NCBI GenBank assembly: GCA_018398585.1
Contig: JAGTTD010000005.1
Location: 12,203,355 to 12,267,354, forward strand
Reading direction: 5' to 3'
DNA: 64,000 bases
DNA from: Simmondsia chinensis
Lineage: Eukaryota; Streptophyta; Magnoliopsida; Caryophyllales; Simmondsiaceae
Shown here in pieces: positions 1-10,510 of the stretch; the stretch's first letter is position 1, and the number at the start of each line of letters is the position of its first letter. The notes under the pieces were generated by a model. The model was not told where the DNA came from and did not search any database. It saw only the letters and a list, made by a program, of their open reading frames with translations. The position numbers and the translations under genes were made by a program.

Positions 1-690
1 TAATGATGTGTAAAACTCCCATCTCAGATTTGTATTTTAATTTGACGATGATTTAGTTATGTTATATTCGCACCCCTATGGAGAACTATTCATGATTTTT
101 TGGTGTTTCTCTGTGTGTGCTTGGAGCCATGTATAGATCTCCAACTTTTTAGTGATTCGTCTTGTGCTTGTAGCCTAGACTTTAACATAACATAGTTTCT
201 AGCGTGGTCGGGGTTAAGGGCGTACCCAATCCTGAATGCAATCTTTTATTACAAGTTAATATTGAATTAGGAGTGAAAAGGAATTAAGTAATGCTAATAA
301 GATCACATGCGCTACACTTAGGGTGATAAGATAGGTTATACCTTTAGACTAGTTCATTACCCTAAGCCCTAATTTAATTATTAACGCAGGCTTAGAGCTT
401 GTAGCCTAAGCCCTTTAAATTAATGTCCTAAGTAAAATATAACGACGGGATATAAGTTAAGCTACCCTGAATTCATTCCCTAAACTAACCTCAATCAAAT
501 TGACATCATTTTTACTATTTTAATTGCCTTAGCTTAGTTAATCACTTGACTTCATCAACGAAAAACCCAATCACTCATTAATAACTGAATTCAACTTAAC
601 ACTGATTCCTCGTGGATATGACACCCATATACCCGATTAAGCTACGATGAACCCGTATGCTTATGCGTACGTGGTTTTAAAACACACTTT
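1..690. other. AT-rich intergenic DNA, probable LTR-retroelement debris
   Basis: No coding region is supportable here. The stretch around 575-690, with a 'cctcgtggatatgacacc' phrase followed by short direct motifs, reads like the internal or LTR edge of an old plant LTR retrotransposon. No paired LTR, PBS or domain could be found, so this stays a guess. Confidence 0.3.
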
Positions 691-1707
691 AAAATCACAT
701 CAGTAATGTTTGACGATACTGTCATGTTAGATGCGAGTATCCCAATACAAGCCCACTAGTTAGGTAAGTATGAACCATTCAATTAATGAATATTAAATAA
801 AAATTTAATCACCAACTTAACATAAATTTTACTCATGAAATAAATTGACATAATATAACTTGTATAGAGACCAAATTAATATAATTAAAAGTATAAGGAT
901 CAAATTAGCACAACTAAAAGTACAATGACCAAATTGACACAATGAAAAAGTATAGGGACCAGTGTCGACCAATGAAACAGAATCAAACACAGAGGATGAA
1001 GGTAGCAGAGATGAGGATGCTACGCTGGATGTGTGGCCACACAAGGAAGGATAGGATCAGGAACGATGTAATAAGAGGTAAACTGGGTGTAGCCTCAATC
1101 GAGGATAAATTGCGGGAGCACCGCCTAAGATGGTTTGGACATGTTAGCAGGAGACCAACTACAACAGCAGTCAGGCGATGTGAACAGCTTCAGACGATGC
1201 TAGGTAGAAGAGGGAGGGGAAGGCCAAAGAAGAGTTGGCTGGAGACGACCATCACGACTTAACCCACCTAAACCTGAGAGAGGAGATGGGCTCAGATAGG
1301 GCACGTTGGAGGGCTAGCATAAGGGTAGCGGATGCGGCAGCGTAGAATAGGGCGGCGAGCGATTTGTAGTTTAAGATTCCTAGGCAGTCATAGCCGTAAG
1401 TGGTGCACTTATATGCTGATTAGTTTATCCTCTAATGGCTCAGCTATTTTCTTGGCTGACATACATACTTAAATGCTTGCATGTCTATTTCCTTCACTCA
1501 TTTGGGGATAAATTGATGGTTTTATTTGCAGGTGTTCCTGTACTTCAGGTTGGGGGTCCTCGAAAACGGTCTCCTTTCCACTCGGAAGGGGTATGGCTGC
1601 GTACATATACCCCTCCCAGACCCTGCTTTAGCGGGAGCCGCGAGGCACTGGGATTGTTGTTGTTGTTGTTGTTGAAAAAGTATAGGGACCTTTAATGCAA
1701 ATAATCC
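690..1707. mobile_element. MULE-like inverted-repeat element, copy A, interrupted by a LINE
   Basis: This segment is homologous to the element at 34609-34992. Both share an internal block around 'catgttagatgc' and 'aacataaattttact', then a right arm made of 'aaattgacacaat' and 'aactaaaagtacaatgacc' units. The right arm is cut at 960 by an RTE LINE and resumes at 1691, ending 'gcaaataatcc' at 1707, which is the complement of the left end of the other copy. The matching left arm is missing upstream of about 690, so this copy is truncated. Assignment to Mutator-like MITEs is an inference from the long AT-rich inverted arms. Confidence 0.6.
961..1673 (+). mobile_element. 5'-truncated RTE-clade LINE, 3' end with (TTG)n tail
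   Basis: The insert is bounded by a 17-bp TSD, gaaaaagtatagggacc, at 944-960 and 1674-1690. From about 990 to 1260 it encodes the C-terminal tail of an RTE-type LINE polyprotein, recognisable by RMLRWMCGHTRKDRIRN, LRWFGHVSRRP and RGRGRPKKSW, before a stop at 1260. The 3' part (1531-1673) is the module 'ggctgcgtacat ... gcgggagcc ... gaggcactggg' followed by seven TTG repeats. The reverse transcriptase and endonuclease are absent because the copy is 5' truncated, the usual outcome of target-primed reverse transcription. Confidence 0.88.
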
Positions 1708-1879
1708 AATACTAAAAGATACTTCTAAGGAAAATTTTCTATATCATTTTACACTTTCCCAACTATATATATATAAACACTAGGCAAGCCATAGATAGAT
1801 AGCTTGTCTTAGTGAAGTAGCATAAACAATCCTTTCGAGGTTCTACCACGTTTCACCTTCTACACGTCCTTGACCCTAC

Positions 1880-2285
1880 CGAAAATAACCTGCAATAGCC
1901 ACCAAATCTGCAGCCTCATTACCTTCTCCAAAATATAAGAAACTCGAATAATGTCTAAGTTAGCAATTATCTGTCAGATATCTTCAATAATGGCCCAAAT
2001 CTGTCATGGCCATTTGAACTGCTTGTGTATCACTTCAATAATGACTAAATTATCTCCCTCAATGTGAGCTTAACAAAATCTAAATCTATAAACTTTTAAA
2101 TGTCTTCCCTCCCTGCAACTACTTTTGCCATTGAGATTAAAGCATTTACTAGCCCTCAAATTCCATTCATCACTTGTTGACCCAAATAATTTCAAACAAT
2201 GAAACCACATGCAACCTTCTCATGCCTTCTAGACCCATTGAAATTAAGTTTCACCCAACCAATATCTTGCAACGTCCATTGTAGA
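1880..2285 (-). pseudogene. RNase H-like (RVT_3) domain remnant
   Basis: Read on the - strand, three blocks of a plant RNase H-like domain appear in order: VKLNFNGSRR (about 2262-2230), then IEGDNLVII (about 2050), then GEGNEAADLVAIAG (about 1928-1885). In RVT_3 domains the first block normally carries Asp where Asn stands here. The last block holds the conserved Asp. Stops and frameshifts separate the blocks, so it is dead. Such domains occur at the end of L1-like LINE ORF2 and in stand-alone plant proteins; no RT sequence was found next to it, so its parent is undecided. Confidence 0.75.
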
Positions 2286-2551
2286 TAGTCATGATGTTTA
2301 AATTCTTGTATGTAGCTTATAGTTCTTGCAATTAATCAACTCATGATATTTAACACATTTATTATAGAATGTAGATTAACTTGTATGTGGATAATGCAAA
2401 CATAGGATGGCATATAGAGAAAATTAACACTAGTCCCATTGGATTCTTATATAGATGCTAAGTGAAAAAAACTTTATAAAGAAGTTGTGGGCGAGGACAA
2501 ATACGCAAATAAGAAGACATTTGGAATTGGAGAGAAGAGAAGTTATGCTGG

Positions 2552-2742
2552 CGGGTCAGACAAAGAACTCATAAGACATTAAAGATGGCTCAGAATGAAG
2601 TCGAAACGAGAAAAGCATTAGAAGAAGAAATAGTAGCTAAGAAAGAGAAAAGACAGATGGAGGAAGAATTTGCTAATACGATGAAGGATATGGAAGAAGA
2701 AATATGCTTGCTAAAGGAATTTGTTTGCAAGTTGAAATCATA
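2552..2742 (+). pseudogene. Coiled-coil protein fragment, unrecognised
   Basis: A short + strand reading beginning at the ATG of 2585 gives a Lys/Glu-rich helix (MAQNEVETRKALEEEI..., then MKDMEEEICLLKEF) ending at the TAA at 2741-2743. It sits just outside the 5' LTR of the gypsy element at 2800. It could be the tail of a transposase or of a gag-like protein; no family was recognised. Confidence 0.35.
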
Positions 2743-2799
2743 ATCTAAGAAAAATGTATTTTTTCTCCTCATAACATTTTTATTATACTGGTATGATTG

Positions 2800-3217
2800 T
2801 GATGCAGCCCATAGGTAGATGGCGGATGAGCTTGGCAGGCTTGGCGAGTGTTCCAAACTTGGCGAGTTGATAGAGACACGGTTGGATAAAGACCTGAGGA
2901 GATTGACATCTCTTATGTTATTTAGATATTAGGTTAATAGATAATTATTAGTAATTTTGTATTTATCTTTTTATCTTTAAGCCTTTTATTCTTGTTGAAT
3001 AAGCTTCTCTATTTAAGTAAGAGGAAACCTGGGGTATTATTCATTCAATTATTTTCTAGATTTTTTTTATCCCTTGTTTATGTGTTTTTCCTTTATTCTC
3101 TGGTGTGAGAATTAGGTTAAACTATTTCCCCCTTTGCTTCTTAATTATTTTACTAATAAGAGTTTAAAGGAAGGCTGTTGAACCTTCAATTTCCCAAATT
3201 TCCTTTATCATGCAGTA
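2800..3217 (+). repeat. 5' LTR of the 2800-10377 gypsy element
   Basis: It aligns by eye with 9916-10377. A CT/AT-rich U3 is followed by 'ctctatttaagtaag', a plausible TATA-like region near 3012. A degenerate primer site follows (tatcag ... tcagagctc at 3215-3236), resembling the tRNA-iMet complement with an internal insertion. Confidence 0.85.
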
Positions 3218-3240
3218 TCAGTTAGAATCAGAGCTCAGAA

Positions 3241-3658
3241 TGTTTTCTGAGATGACCCGTGGGCGACAAAGGTACGCCACCATCGGAGACATATATGAGC
3301 ATGATTTTCAATGACAGGTCGAGAAGAGATTCGAGGAGATAAAAGAGAAATTCAGGCGAATTGAGTTGTGTTTGATCTAATTGTGGGTGAATGCCAACCA
3401 AACACTGGTGGCTCAGCTTAAAAACCCACTAGTAGGGGTCAGAGAGGAAGATATAGACAAGGGTTTCCACAATCCATTTTCGGAGGTTGAAGACCATGGG
3501 CAGAGTGAGCAAGGAGCTTGGCCAATTACCGGAGCTTCTAATTGTTTAGGCGATCAGAGGTAGGAGTCTAGGCTTTGGGATGATATTCCGGAGTTTGTTG
3601 ATGATGGTGTGGAAGTGATGGAAGAAGCTCAAGAAGATTTGGCGTCAATTGGCGAAGA
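3241..3658 (+). pseudogene. gag-like 5' fragment of the gypsy element
   Basis: Starting near the 'atgacccgtgggcgacaaagg' region, the + strand encodes TRGRQRYATIGDIYE and then VEKRFEEIKEKFRRIE, a short coiled coil typical of the N-terminal part of plant gypsy gag. Stops occur at about 3312 and 3380. The open stretch 3381-3563 continues in acidic sequence. The reading is cut at 3664 by the nested LTR element. Confidence 0.55.
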
Positions 3659-3664
3659 GGAGGG

Positions 3665-4051
3665 TGTTAAGTTCTAGATTAAATCTTGAACTTAACCTAA
3701 GAATCAATAGAATTTGGGATGAGAAAGAAGTGAAGGAGATGAGAAAATAGAAGAGTTAAGATGAGAGAAAGAAGTTTTAATCACAAGGATTAGTATGTAT
3801 TTCATTGGATGAATGAGAATTACACATGATCCTCATACTTATAGGGATTTAGATACAATGCACTAAGACATAACACCTAACCAACAATTGGCGCCAACAC
3901 CAATTCAAACCACACAACACACGGCCTTGTTACATCACAACTTAAGGAAATGCTACTAATTTGCTACATATACTTGACTAATGACATAAACTAAACTACT
4001 GATTAATTCTCGTTACAATTGTCATAAGCCCCACCTATTGGAATCATAACA
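3665..4051 (-). repeat. 3' LTR (left) of the 3665-8340 element
   Basis: This LTR is 387 bp, the same length as its partner. It contains a purine-rich block (gatgagaaagaagtgaag) and 'acttatagggatttag' around the expected TATA/start region. Its termini are TGTTA...TAACA. Confidence 0.93.
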
Positions 4052-5444
4052 TTCTATTCCCCTAGAAAACATTATTGTCCTCAAGAATGGAAGAGAGTTG
4101 AGACTTAAAGTTCCCTTGTGGACGTTAAGTAGGAGCTGCTTGAGATGAAGTCCTGGGCTATAAAATCTGCTGCTGCAATGAATAAGAAACACCAGATCTG
4201 AAATGCAACTGAACATATGAGCAAGATGCTTAGGCACAAGGTCTTCGAGTGGATGTGTTGTACCCTTCTGGTGGTCTGCACTGATCAAACCACACCAGCC
4301 ACACATCCTCAACCATCCCATGGAACACTTTGCTGCAATTAATGCAGCTCAACTGCAGCATCTGGTTGGGGACACAAGTAAAAGACCGAGGATGCTGCAG
4401 CTGTAACCAAACAACCTCAGACTTCACCCAAAATCTGCTTTTCTTGAGCATCTTATTGTTCAACCTGATTTTAGCACTTGTTTGGACCACTACCAGCTTC
4501 TTGTGTTCAATGGTCATGCTGTAGCTAAAGTGATTTACTCTAACAAACTCTAATCCTTTGACAGAAGTGAGCATAAGAGCTAAACACACTAGTTCAAGAG
4601 ACCACTGTAATGATAAAACAACCTGATGCCTCACCAATATAAGAACTAATTTCTCCTCAATTTCTCTGCTGTTGCGTGTACATTTTCCAGGTAGAACAGA
4701 CCTTGCTCTTCCACTGCACTCACCAATTAAGGGCTTTTGGAGATGGTTAACACGCTGATCAACTACCTCTACTCATATGTAGCCATGGAATGTACTCAAT
4801 TGGCAATACTCATTCATTTCTCTTTGCCTTTGTGGAACAGATCTCCAGAGTTCAACAATCATTTGGATCAGATCCTGCAAACTGTCCTGCTGAAATGGTT
4901 CACCCTCTTGCACTGGATGCACAACCGCATGTTGCATTGCTAAGTGTCAGTCACTAGGCCTTCAGATTCCTTCACCCAACTCGCGAATGAATACGCCAAC
5001 CACCAGCCTAAGGAACCAATGGAGCTTCCCAACAGATACAATCAACACACTCAACCAGTACAACTCTTCCACTACTGTCAGTGAAGGGATTGGCATTAAC
5101 CAAAACATTTGAGCATTTGTGACTTTGGCTTTAAATTCTGAACTTTTGTTCCACCAATTTAAGTATTCATGGGTCACAACTGAATTCCAATCATAAAATT
5201 TGGAGACGAACCACAGATTGGGACACAATTGCCACCCCAATATTACTGAGAGAACTTGCAGAACCAGAAGACATCCCTCCTGAACGTTACTGCTGAATTA
5301 CAAAATATTTTCAGCAAAAATTTCTCTTGTTCTCTTGTTGTACTCCTTCAACCACACATTGAGAAGGTATTGAAGCTTGTGTATGTCATTTTTCCATTCG
5401 GAATAACCACAATAGACCACTCTGAATATGCCCAGATTATGAAT
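4052..5444 (-). other. 3' internal region of the non-autonomous element
   Basis: Between the unknown ORF and the 3' LTR, the - strand holds shorter open stretches (5240-4962 and 4637-4230) without a recognisable domain, ending in the purine tract beside 4051. They may be remains of a longer reading frame or 3' untranslated sequence. Local Trp-rich peptides (NLWFVSKFYDWN; LNWWNKSSEFK) look protein-like but match nothing I know. Confidence 0.4.
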
Positions 5445-6965
5445 CTAGGCAGCACTTTCCAGCTGCTGTTTGTTCCAATTACCAGGAGCTATTGTCTTAA
5501 AATTCACTTGGCTTCGGCCACCAGCTTTGATGTTAACCTCTTCATGACCCACAGCTATTAGCATACTTTTATCATAGCTTACACTGGAACAGAATTGCTC
5601 TTCATCAAACAACAGCACCGGACCAGCTTTTCTAATCACTTGTGATTCATCCCCTCTCGGTTCAAAGGGCTTGCCATCATCAATTACATGCTTCATAAAG
5701 ACTTGAGAGTCTTCTCCCGGGTCAGGAGGCCACCTATCGTAAGAACTTGCACTTGGATAAGCCACAACTCTACTCAAATGAAGAAATAACTCACTCCGAA
5801 CTTGCCGATCGGCATGCCGATAGTACACTACAGCCACTATAAATTCGTAATCTCTCCTCCAACACAAGAGTCCTTGCTCAAAATCCAAGATGATGTTGTT
5901 TTGGTCCCAAGTTAACACTCCAACATGTCCACAAGTGAACTTAAGTATACCTTGATCTGTATTTGAAGATACTGCAGCAGCAACAACTGAATCTTCAACA
6001 GAATCACATTTCTCAGTGATGAAAATGCTTCCATTTTGCACATAAGCTTGCCAAGGAGTAATACTTAATGGATTTGGAGATGTACTCAGCGAAATCCCAG
6101 CAGTAACCTCGAGTTTTTCAGTTGGAATCATAGCTTCTGCAGCAACCATACTTGAGTCTTGTGTACCAGCATGTACAGCAGTAATATCAGCATTTTGAGT
6201 TAGCTCCGGTTGAGCATCACACCTCATATGTTGCAACACAACCTTTTGCCTCAATTTCTTCTTTGTAATCTTCTTTGTTTCCCAAAAATCTTTCAATGCA
6301 TCGTTGAGATGATTCCTCTTTGCCTTACTTTTTGCTTCCTTTAACATTCCATGGACAAGGAGATCGTATTCCCCCTCCGAACGCATGTCATACTGCGCCT
6401 TATCATCAATAAGAGACTCTAACTCCAGCAAGGAGTCTTCATAAGGATCATCTGGTTCAAACGCAGTTTCTTCACACTTATGTTCAACAATTTCGACCTT
6501 ATCGGGGACGAGTTCATCTCCAACGGCAACAAAGTCCACTTTCTCCTCCCGCTCAACACGGAACTTCCATTGTTTAACGCTATCCGCTAGCTCCGAAAAA
6601 TCATTTGCATCAAGAACACCAGTACCATCATCAAACTGATGAGAGGAGCAAGGCAGATTCATAGCAGGAGAAATTGGCTTTCTAAATTGTTCTCGAACCT
6701 TGGCACATTTCTCTTGAGGTTGCTGCATAAACTTCACTTCACTTGGCTGCATATGCTGATCAGAAGGCATGTTAAGCCTTTCCTCCAATTCTTGTGATTG
6801 AAGAACGACCCGATCATATCTCTTTACTTCCAACGGTTGAGTTTGCTGATCAACACTTCCATTGATAATTTGCTTGAATTTTTCAAGCATTATCTCCATC
6901 TTACTGTCAAAATATGCATCCAAATATGCCCATGTAACTGGACCGGTTGCATCACTACAATCCAT
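5445..6965 (-). CDS. ~506-aa ORF of unknown function inside the non-autonomous LTR element
   Basis: The reading is open from the ATG at 6965 (MDCSDATGPV...) to a stop at 5445, with no internal stop. A GTG two codons upstream is in frame but the ATG is the likelier start. The N-terminus (residues 10-60) looks helical and sits where gag begins in related elements. Residues 120-240 are strongly acidic (PDDPYEDSLLELESLIDD). A basic patch KKITKKKLRQK follows near residue 235. The C-terminal third has a denser, globular composition (GLLCWRRDYEFIVAVVYYR; DRWPPDPGEDSQVFMKH). No zinc knuckle, DSG, YxDD or DDE motif is present. No family was recognised. It may be a rearranged gag-like protein or captured host sequence; the full-length open frame in a young copy argues for recent use. 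Confidence 0.6.
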   Translation of the reverse strand: MDCSDATGPVTWAYLDAYFDSKMEIMLEKFKQIINGSVDQQTQPLEVKRYDRVVLQSQELEERLNMPSDQHMQPSEVKFMQQPQEKCAKVREQFRKPISPAMNLPCSSHQFDDGTGVLDANDFSELADSVKQWKFRVEREEKVDFVAVGDELVPDKVEIVEHKCEETAFEPDDPYEDSLLELESLIDDKAQYDMRSEGEYDLLVHGMLKEAKSKAKRNHLNDALKDFWETKKITKKKLRQKVVLQHMRCDAQPELTQNADITAVHAGTQDSSMVAAEAMIPTEKLEVTAGISLSTSPNPLSITPWQAYVQNGSIFITEKCDSVEDSVVAAAVSSNTDQGILKFTCGHVGVLTWDQNNIILDFEQGLLCWRRDYEFIVAVVYYRHADRQVRSELFLHLSRVVAYPSASSYDRWPPDPGEDSQVFMKHVIDDGKPFEPRGDESQVIRKAGPVLLFDEEQFCSSVSYDKSMLIAVGHEEVNIKAGGRSQVNFKTIAPGNWNKQQLESAA

Positions 6966-7953
6966 ATTCACTCCTGAACTTCACAATGGGAATTGATCTT
7001 AATGATTTTCGAATTTTAAAGTAGCACAATCAGCAGTTATCAACAATTTTTCTTTTTCTGAAATTTCAAGATCAGATTTAAGGATCACGCAGATTCCAAA
7101 CCCTAACTGTCGAGTTCGAACAGAGGAAACTCGAACAAACCCTAACCGCAATGTTAGATGAGTAATTCGACTTACACTTCTCAATTTTAGCTTGACTCTA
7201 AATCGCAATCAAATCCTTAACACAATACTCAAACAATCTTCACGGACGAAATCGGATTTCAACTCTTACGGTTTCGCTGTCAGAATTTCGCCTTCACTGA
7301 CAAATTATCGCCTAAGCAATTCGCGACTCGATAACCCAAAATTCTTAAGAATCAATGCAAATTCTGATGGATCCTCACCACTTCTAAGCTTATCAACACA
7401 ATTTCATCACAATCTAGCAAGAAGAACAGATTTGAGTCGAGTTTGAACTTGTTGTTCAGAACAGTTACCTCAACTCCAATTTCTGAGTTGTAGAATCTGA
7501 TTAAACCTCTATTCAGCTTGTTTTGTGATCTTTTGATGATGATCAAGTATAATATGGATCAATTTACTCACTTATAACTTCTTCTCCAACTGATCAAAGG
7601 AAAGATTGATCAAGACAATTAAGCTCAACACTCAACTTCAACAACTACTGCTTGCGTCAACTGAGTGTGATCAATGTACTGAAATTAACTCTTAATTCTG
7701 ATCACAATTACGATCAAACTGAACTTGCTCTTTACTCACTGAATTCTACTATTTTAACTGTCAACAATGTGATCAACACAAGCTTGAATTCAAGACTCAC
7801 AACCGATCCACAATTGAACCTCTTTTTATGTGTTTTTCAAGCACTTTCTCTGCAATTCACAATAGAATTCTTAAGCAATTTGCAATGCAATCAAGGGATA
7901 TTTGATATCAAATCAGGTTTGTTTTGGAAGCCAAACGAGGCTCTGATACCAAT

Positions 7954-8340
7954 TGTTAAGTTCTAGATTAAATATTGAACTTAACCTAAGAATCAATAGA
8001 ATTTGGGATGAGAAAGAAGTGAAGGAGATGAGAAAATAGAAGAGTTAAGATGAGAGAAAGAAGTTTTAATCACAAGGATTAGTATGTATTTCATTGGATG
8101 AATGAGAATTACACATGATCCTCATACTTATAGGGATTTAGATATAATGCACTAAGACATAACACCTAACCAACAATTGGCGCCAACACCAATTCAAACC
8201 ACACAACACACGGCCTTATTACATCACAACTTAAGGAAATGCTACTAATTTGCTACATATACTTGACTAATGACATAAACTAAACTACTGATTAATTCTC
8301 GTTACAATTGTCATAAGCCCCACCTATTGGAATCGTAACA
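7954..8340 (-). repeat. 5' LTR (right) of the 3665-8340 element
   Basis: It differs from 3665-4051 by about four substitutions. It is followed directly by the TSD gaggg and preceded on the + strand by 'ggctctgataccaat', the complement of the tRNA-iMet primer site. Confidence 0.93.
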
Positions 8341-8549
8341 GAGGGTGAGGGTTACAAGGGCCATTCATTAATGGTTAGGCGAGTTGGCTTCATGCCTAAG
8401 GAAGCAGAAGGAGATGATTGGCTTTGAAATAACATCTTGTAGACGACATGCATGATTGACAAGAGGATGTGCCACAAGTCATTGACTCCAAGAGTTCTAA
8501 GAATGCCATTTTCGAAGAAGCAATCCAGAAGCTAGGGTTGAAAACGGAG

Positions 8550-8810
8550 GAGCATCCAAACCCTTACAAGTTGTCATGGCTCGAGAGAGGAAACTAGGTT
8601 ACCATCTCGAAATGATGCCTAGTTAATTTCTCTACTGGGTCGAAGTATCAAGATGGGGCTTGGTGTGACATGACTACCATAGATACGTGCCACTTGTTGC
8701 TTGGACAACCATGGTAATTTGACAGAAGCACTACCATGATGGGAGACAAAACACCTATACCTTTGTGTTTGAGGGCAGAAGGATAGTGTTGTTGCCCAAG
8801 AAGAAAGAAG
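8550..8810 (+). pseudogene. Retropepsin-region remnant of the outer gypsy element
   Basis: Downstream of the nested element the + strand resumes the host element's pol. HPNPYKLSWLERGN, a KYQDGAWCDM segment, DTCHLLLGQPW and KTPIPLCLR/NTYTFVFEGRRIVLLP match the stretch at the protease end of plant gypsy polyproteins (consensus HPxPYKLSWLxKGxE ... DACHLLLGRPW). Stops and frame changes at about 8596, 8718 and 8785 disable it. The catalytic Asp-Ser-Gly lies upstream and was not found. Confidence 0.65.
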
Positions 8811-9409
8811 CACCATGTTCAGTGATAACCGAACACCCAAATTCCTAGACAAAAGACATGATCACTAAGGAAGTTGGAGGGATTGAGATGGTTTTAGCAC
8901 TGATAGGCAAGGCATTCCAGGCAGGACAGGAAGAGGTGTCGAGTATTATTCTGCCGTTGAGCGACGTCCAGCACCAGGTAGATCTGTTATCAGAAAATGC
9001 CTTATCGAATAGGCTCTGTTACTGGATGAGTCTCGTGGAGTTTGAGGAGCTTATGCACTAGGTTGAGGCATTGCCCACCAGGGGCTTTCTTCAATGAAGT
9101 TTGAGTCCTTGCGCGGTTTTAACTTTCTTGACGTCAAGAAAGGATAGGATGTGGCGAAAGTGCATCAACAGTGGAGCCATTTACAGATCACGACGTGTTA
9201 TCGGTTTTCCCTTCCATGTTTAGGAGACTTACCCGCTAGCAGCAAGATGAGGGGTGTCCGCTTAATGAATCACTTCTAGAAAGAGTGTATGGAAGATGAC
9301 GAGTGCTGCCATCGCCTTTAACTTTGTCCTCAACTGGGAATGGAAGACCATACTGAGGCGATGAACAGAGCATTGGGTAGCCCTCTCCTATGTCCTGTTT
9401 TAGAGAACG

Positions 9410-9690
9410 TCAAGGGATGGGAGAAGAAGTTTTATTATGCCGAGTTGGCTAGGCATAGGTTCTCTGCCATTCAAGATTGTCGATGGCATTGTTCCTCGCT
9501 CACCAATAAACCTTACGTCAGTAGTAGATCTTATTCATCCACATGAGAAGGTGGAAGACGTCATCTCCAACTATCAAGCAGAATATGTGCAGACTCAAGG
9601 ATCATTGCTGGAAGCACGCACAAAGTATAAGATGGGGAGAATGGGGACTTCCGATGTACTACTTACTTTGGCGAGAATGCTCCAGAGAAC
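9410..9690 (+). pseudogene. Integrase C-terminal remnant of the outer gypsy element
   Basis: In two frames, the phrases YYAELA, then SLPFKIVDGIVPRSPINLT, HEKVEDVISNYQ and LEARTKYKM follow the order of the post-catalytic part of gypsy integrases (AEFAYN...SPFxIVYGxxPxxPxDL...YK). The catalytic DDE part is absent. A frame change lies near 9460. Confidence 0.55.
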
Positions 9691-9713
9691 CAATGGCAAA
9701 TTTGAGGGCGAAT

Positions 9714-9935
9714 TCTTTCCAAGCCCGGGAGAATGATGCAGCCCATGTATTGACGAGATGGGATACAACGCGTGTCATGGCGAGTCGAGTCAACAGTCTA
9801 TGTATGGATGAGTTTGGTGAGATCAAGGACGAGCGTGCAGGATATATCTTGGCGAGGGTGATCCACATGATCTGTTGGCGAATTTGAGGATGAATTCTCT
9901 CCAACATGGGGAAAATGATGCAGCCCATAGGTAGA
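9714..9935 (+). repeat. Tandem duplication covering polypurine tract and LTR start
   Basis: Two adjacent copies, about 185 bp apart, read 'gaattctYtccaa...gggRaaaTGATGCAGCCCAT' (9714-9745 and 9891-9928). Each contains a polypurine tract and the first bases of the LTR, so the 3' LTR boundary exists twice in tandem. Only the second copy continues into a full LTR. Confidence 0.6.
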
Positions 9936-10377
9936 TGGCGGATGAGCTTGGCGACTTGCCGAGTATTGCAGACGTGGCGAGTTGATAGGAGACACAGCTG
10001 GATAAATACTTGAGGAGATTGACATCTATTAGGTTATTTAGTTATAAGATTAATAGATAATTATTAGTAATTTTGTATTTATCTTTTTATCCTTAAGCAT
10101 TTTATTCTTGTTGAATAAGCTCCTATATTTAAGCAAGAGGAAACTTAGGGTTTTATTCATTCAATTATTTTCTAGATTTTTTTATCCCTTGTTTATGTGC
10201 TTTGACTTTATTCTCGGAGTGTGAGAATTATGCTAAACTATTTTCCCCTTTACTTCTCGGGGTGTGAGAATTAGGTTGCTATTTTCCCCTTTGCTTCTTA
10301 ATTGTTTTAGCAATAAGAGTTTAAAGAAAGGTTGTTGAACCTTCAATTTCCCAATTTTCCTTTATCACGCTGCATTA
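9916..10377 (+). repeat. 3' LTR of the 2800-10377 gypsy element
   Basis: It starts TGATGCAGCCC and ends TGCATTA before the TSD gattg. It is about 44 bp longer than the 5' LTR, partly because a 'ttctcggRgtgtgagaattaRg' segment is repeated near 10210-10275. Confidence 0.85.
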
Positions 10378-10510
10378 GATTGTCATCTAATCTTGTAATA
10401 ACATTCTTATTGGATGATGGATTATGATGGACTTGTTTATTTCTCTCATTATATCTCTTGAATTACAAATAAAATTGTGATTGATTTCCTTGTTTTTGGT
10501 TCTACTATGG

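Larger units (their letters stand above)
3665..8340 (-). mobile_element. Young non-autonomous LTR retrotransposon carrying an ORF of unknown function
   Basis: Two 387-bp LTRs (3665-4051 and 7954-8340) start TGTTAAG and end TAACA, with TSD gaggg at 3660-3664 and 8341-8345. The PBS lies next to the right LTR: on the - strand ATTGGTATCAGAGCC, matching tRNA-iMet. A purine tract (aggggaataga) abuts the left LTR, so the element reads on -. By eye the LTRs differ at about 4 positions (about 99% identical), meaning a recent insertion. No gag zinc knuckle, protease, RT, RNase H or integrase is visible; instead a ~506-codon ORF fills the middle. It must rely on another element for proteins. Confidence 0.92.
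2800..10377 (+). mobile_element. Decayed Ty3/gypsy LTR retrotransposon with nested insertion
   Basis: The element is delimited by LTRs 2800-3217 and 9916-10377, each starting TGATGCAGCCC and ending in a variant of TGCATCA. The 5-bp TSD gattg lies at 2795-2799 and 10378-10382. A polypurine tract (atggggaaaa) precedes the 3' LTR, giving + orientation. The interior holds a gag-like start (3241-3658), a retropepsin-region remnant (about 8550-8810) and an integrase C-terminal remnant (about 9410-9690). No reverse transcriptase or RNase H could be found between the last two, so the copy has a large internal deletion as well as many stops. A second LTR element occupies 3665-8340. Confidence 0.85.

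Noticed and set aside
7192..7446. + strand ORFs within the non-autonomous element
   Set aside because: The element reads on the - strand; these have no domain, and the region is its 5' leader between the PBS and the unknown ORF.
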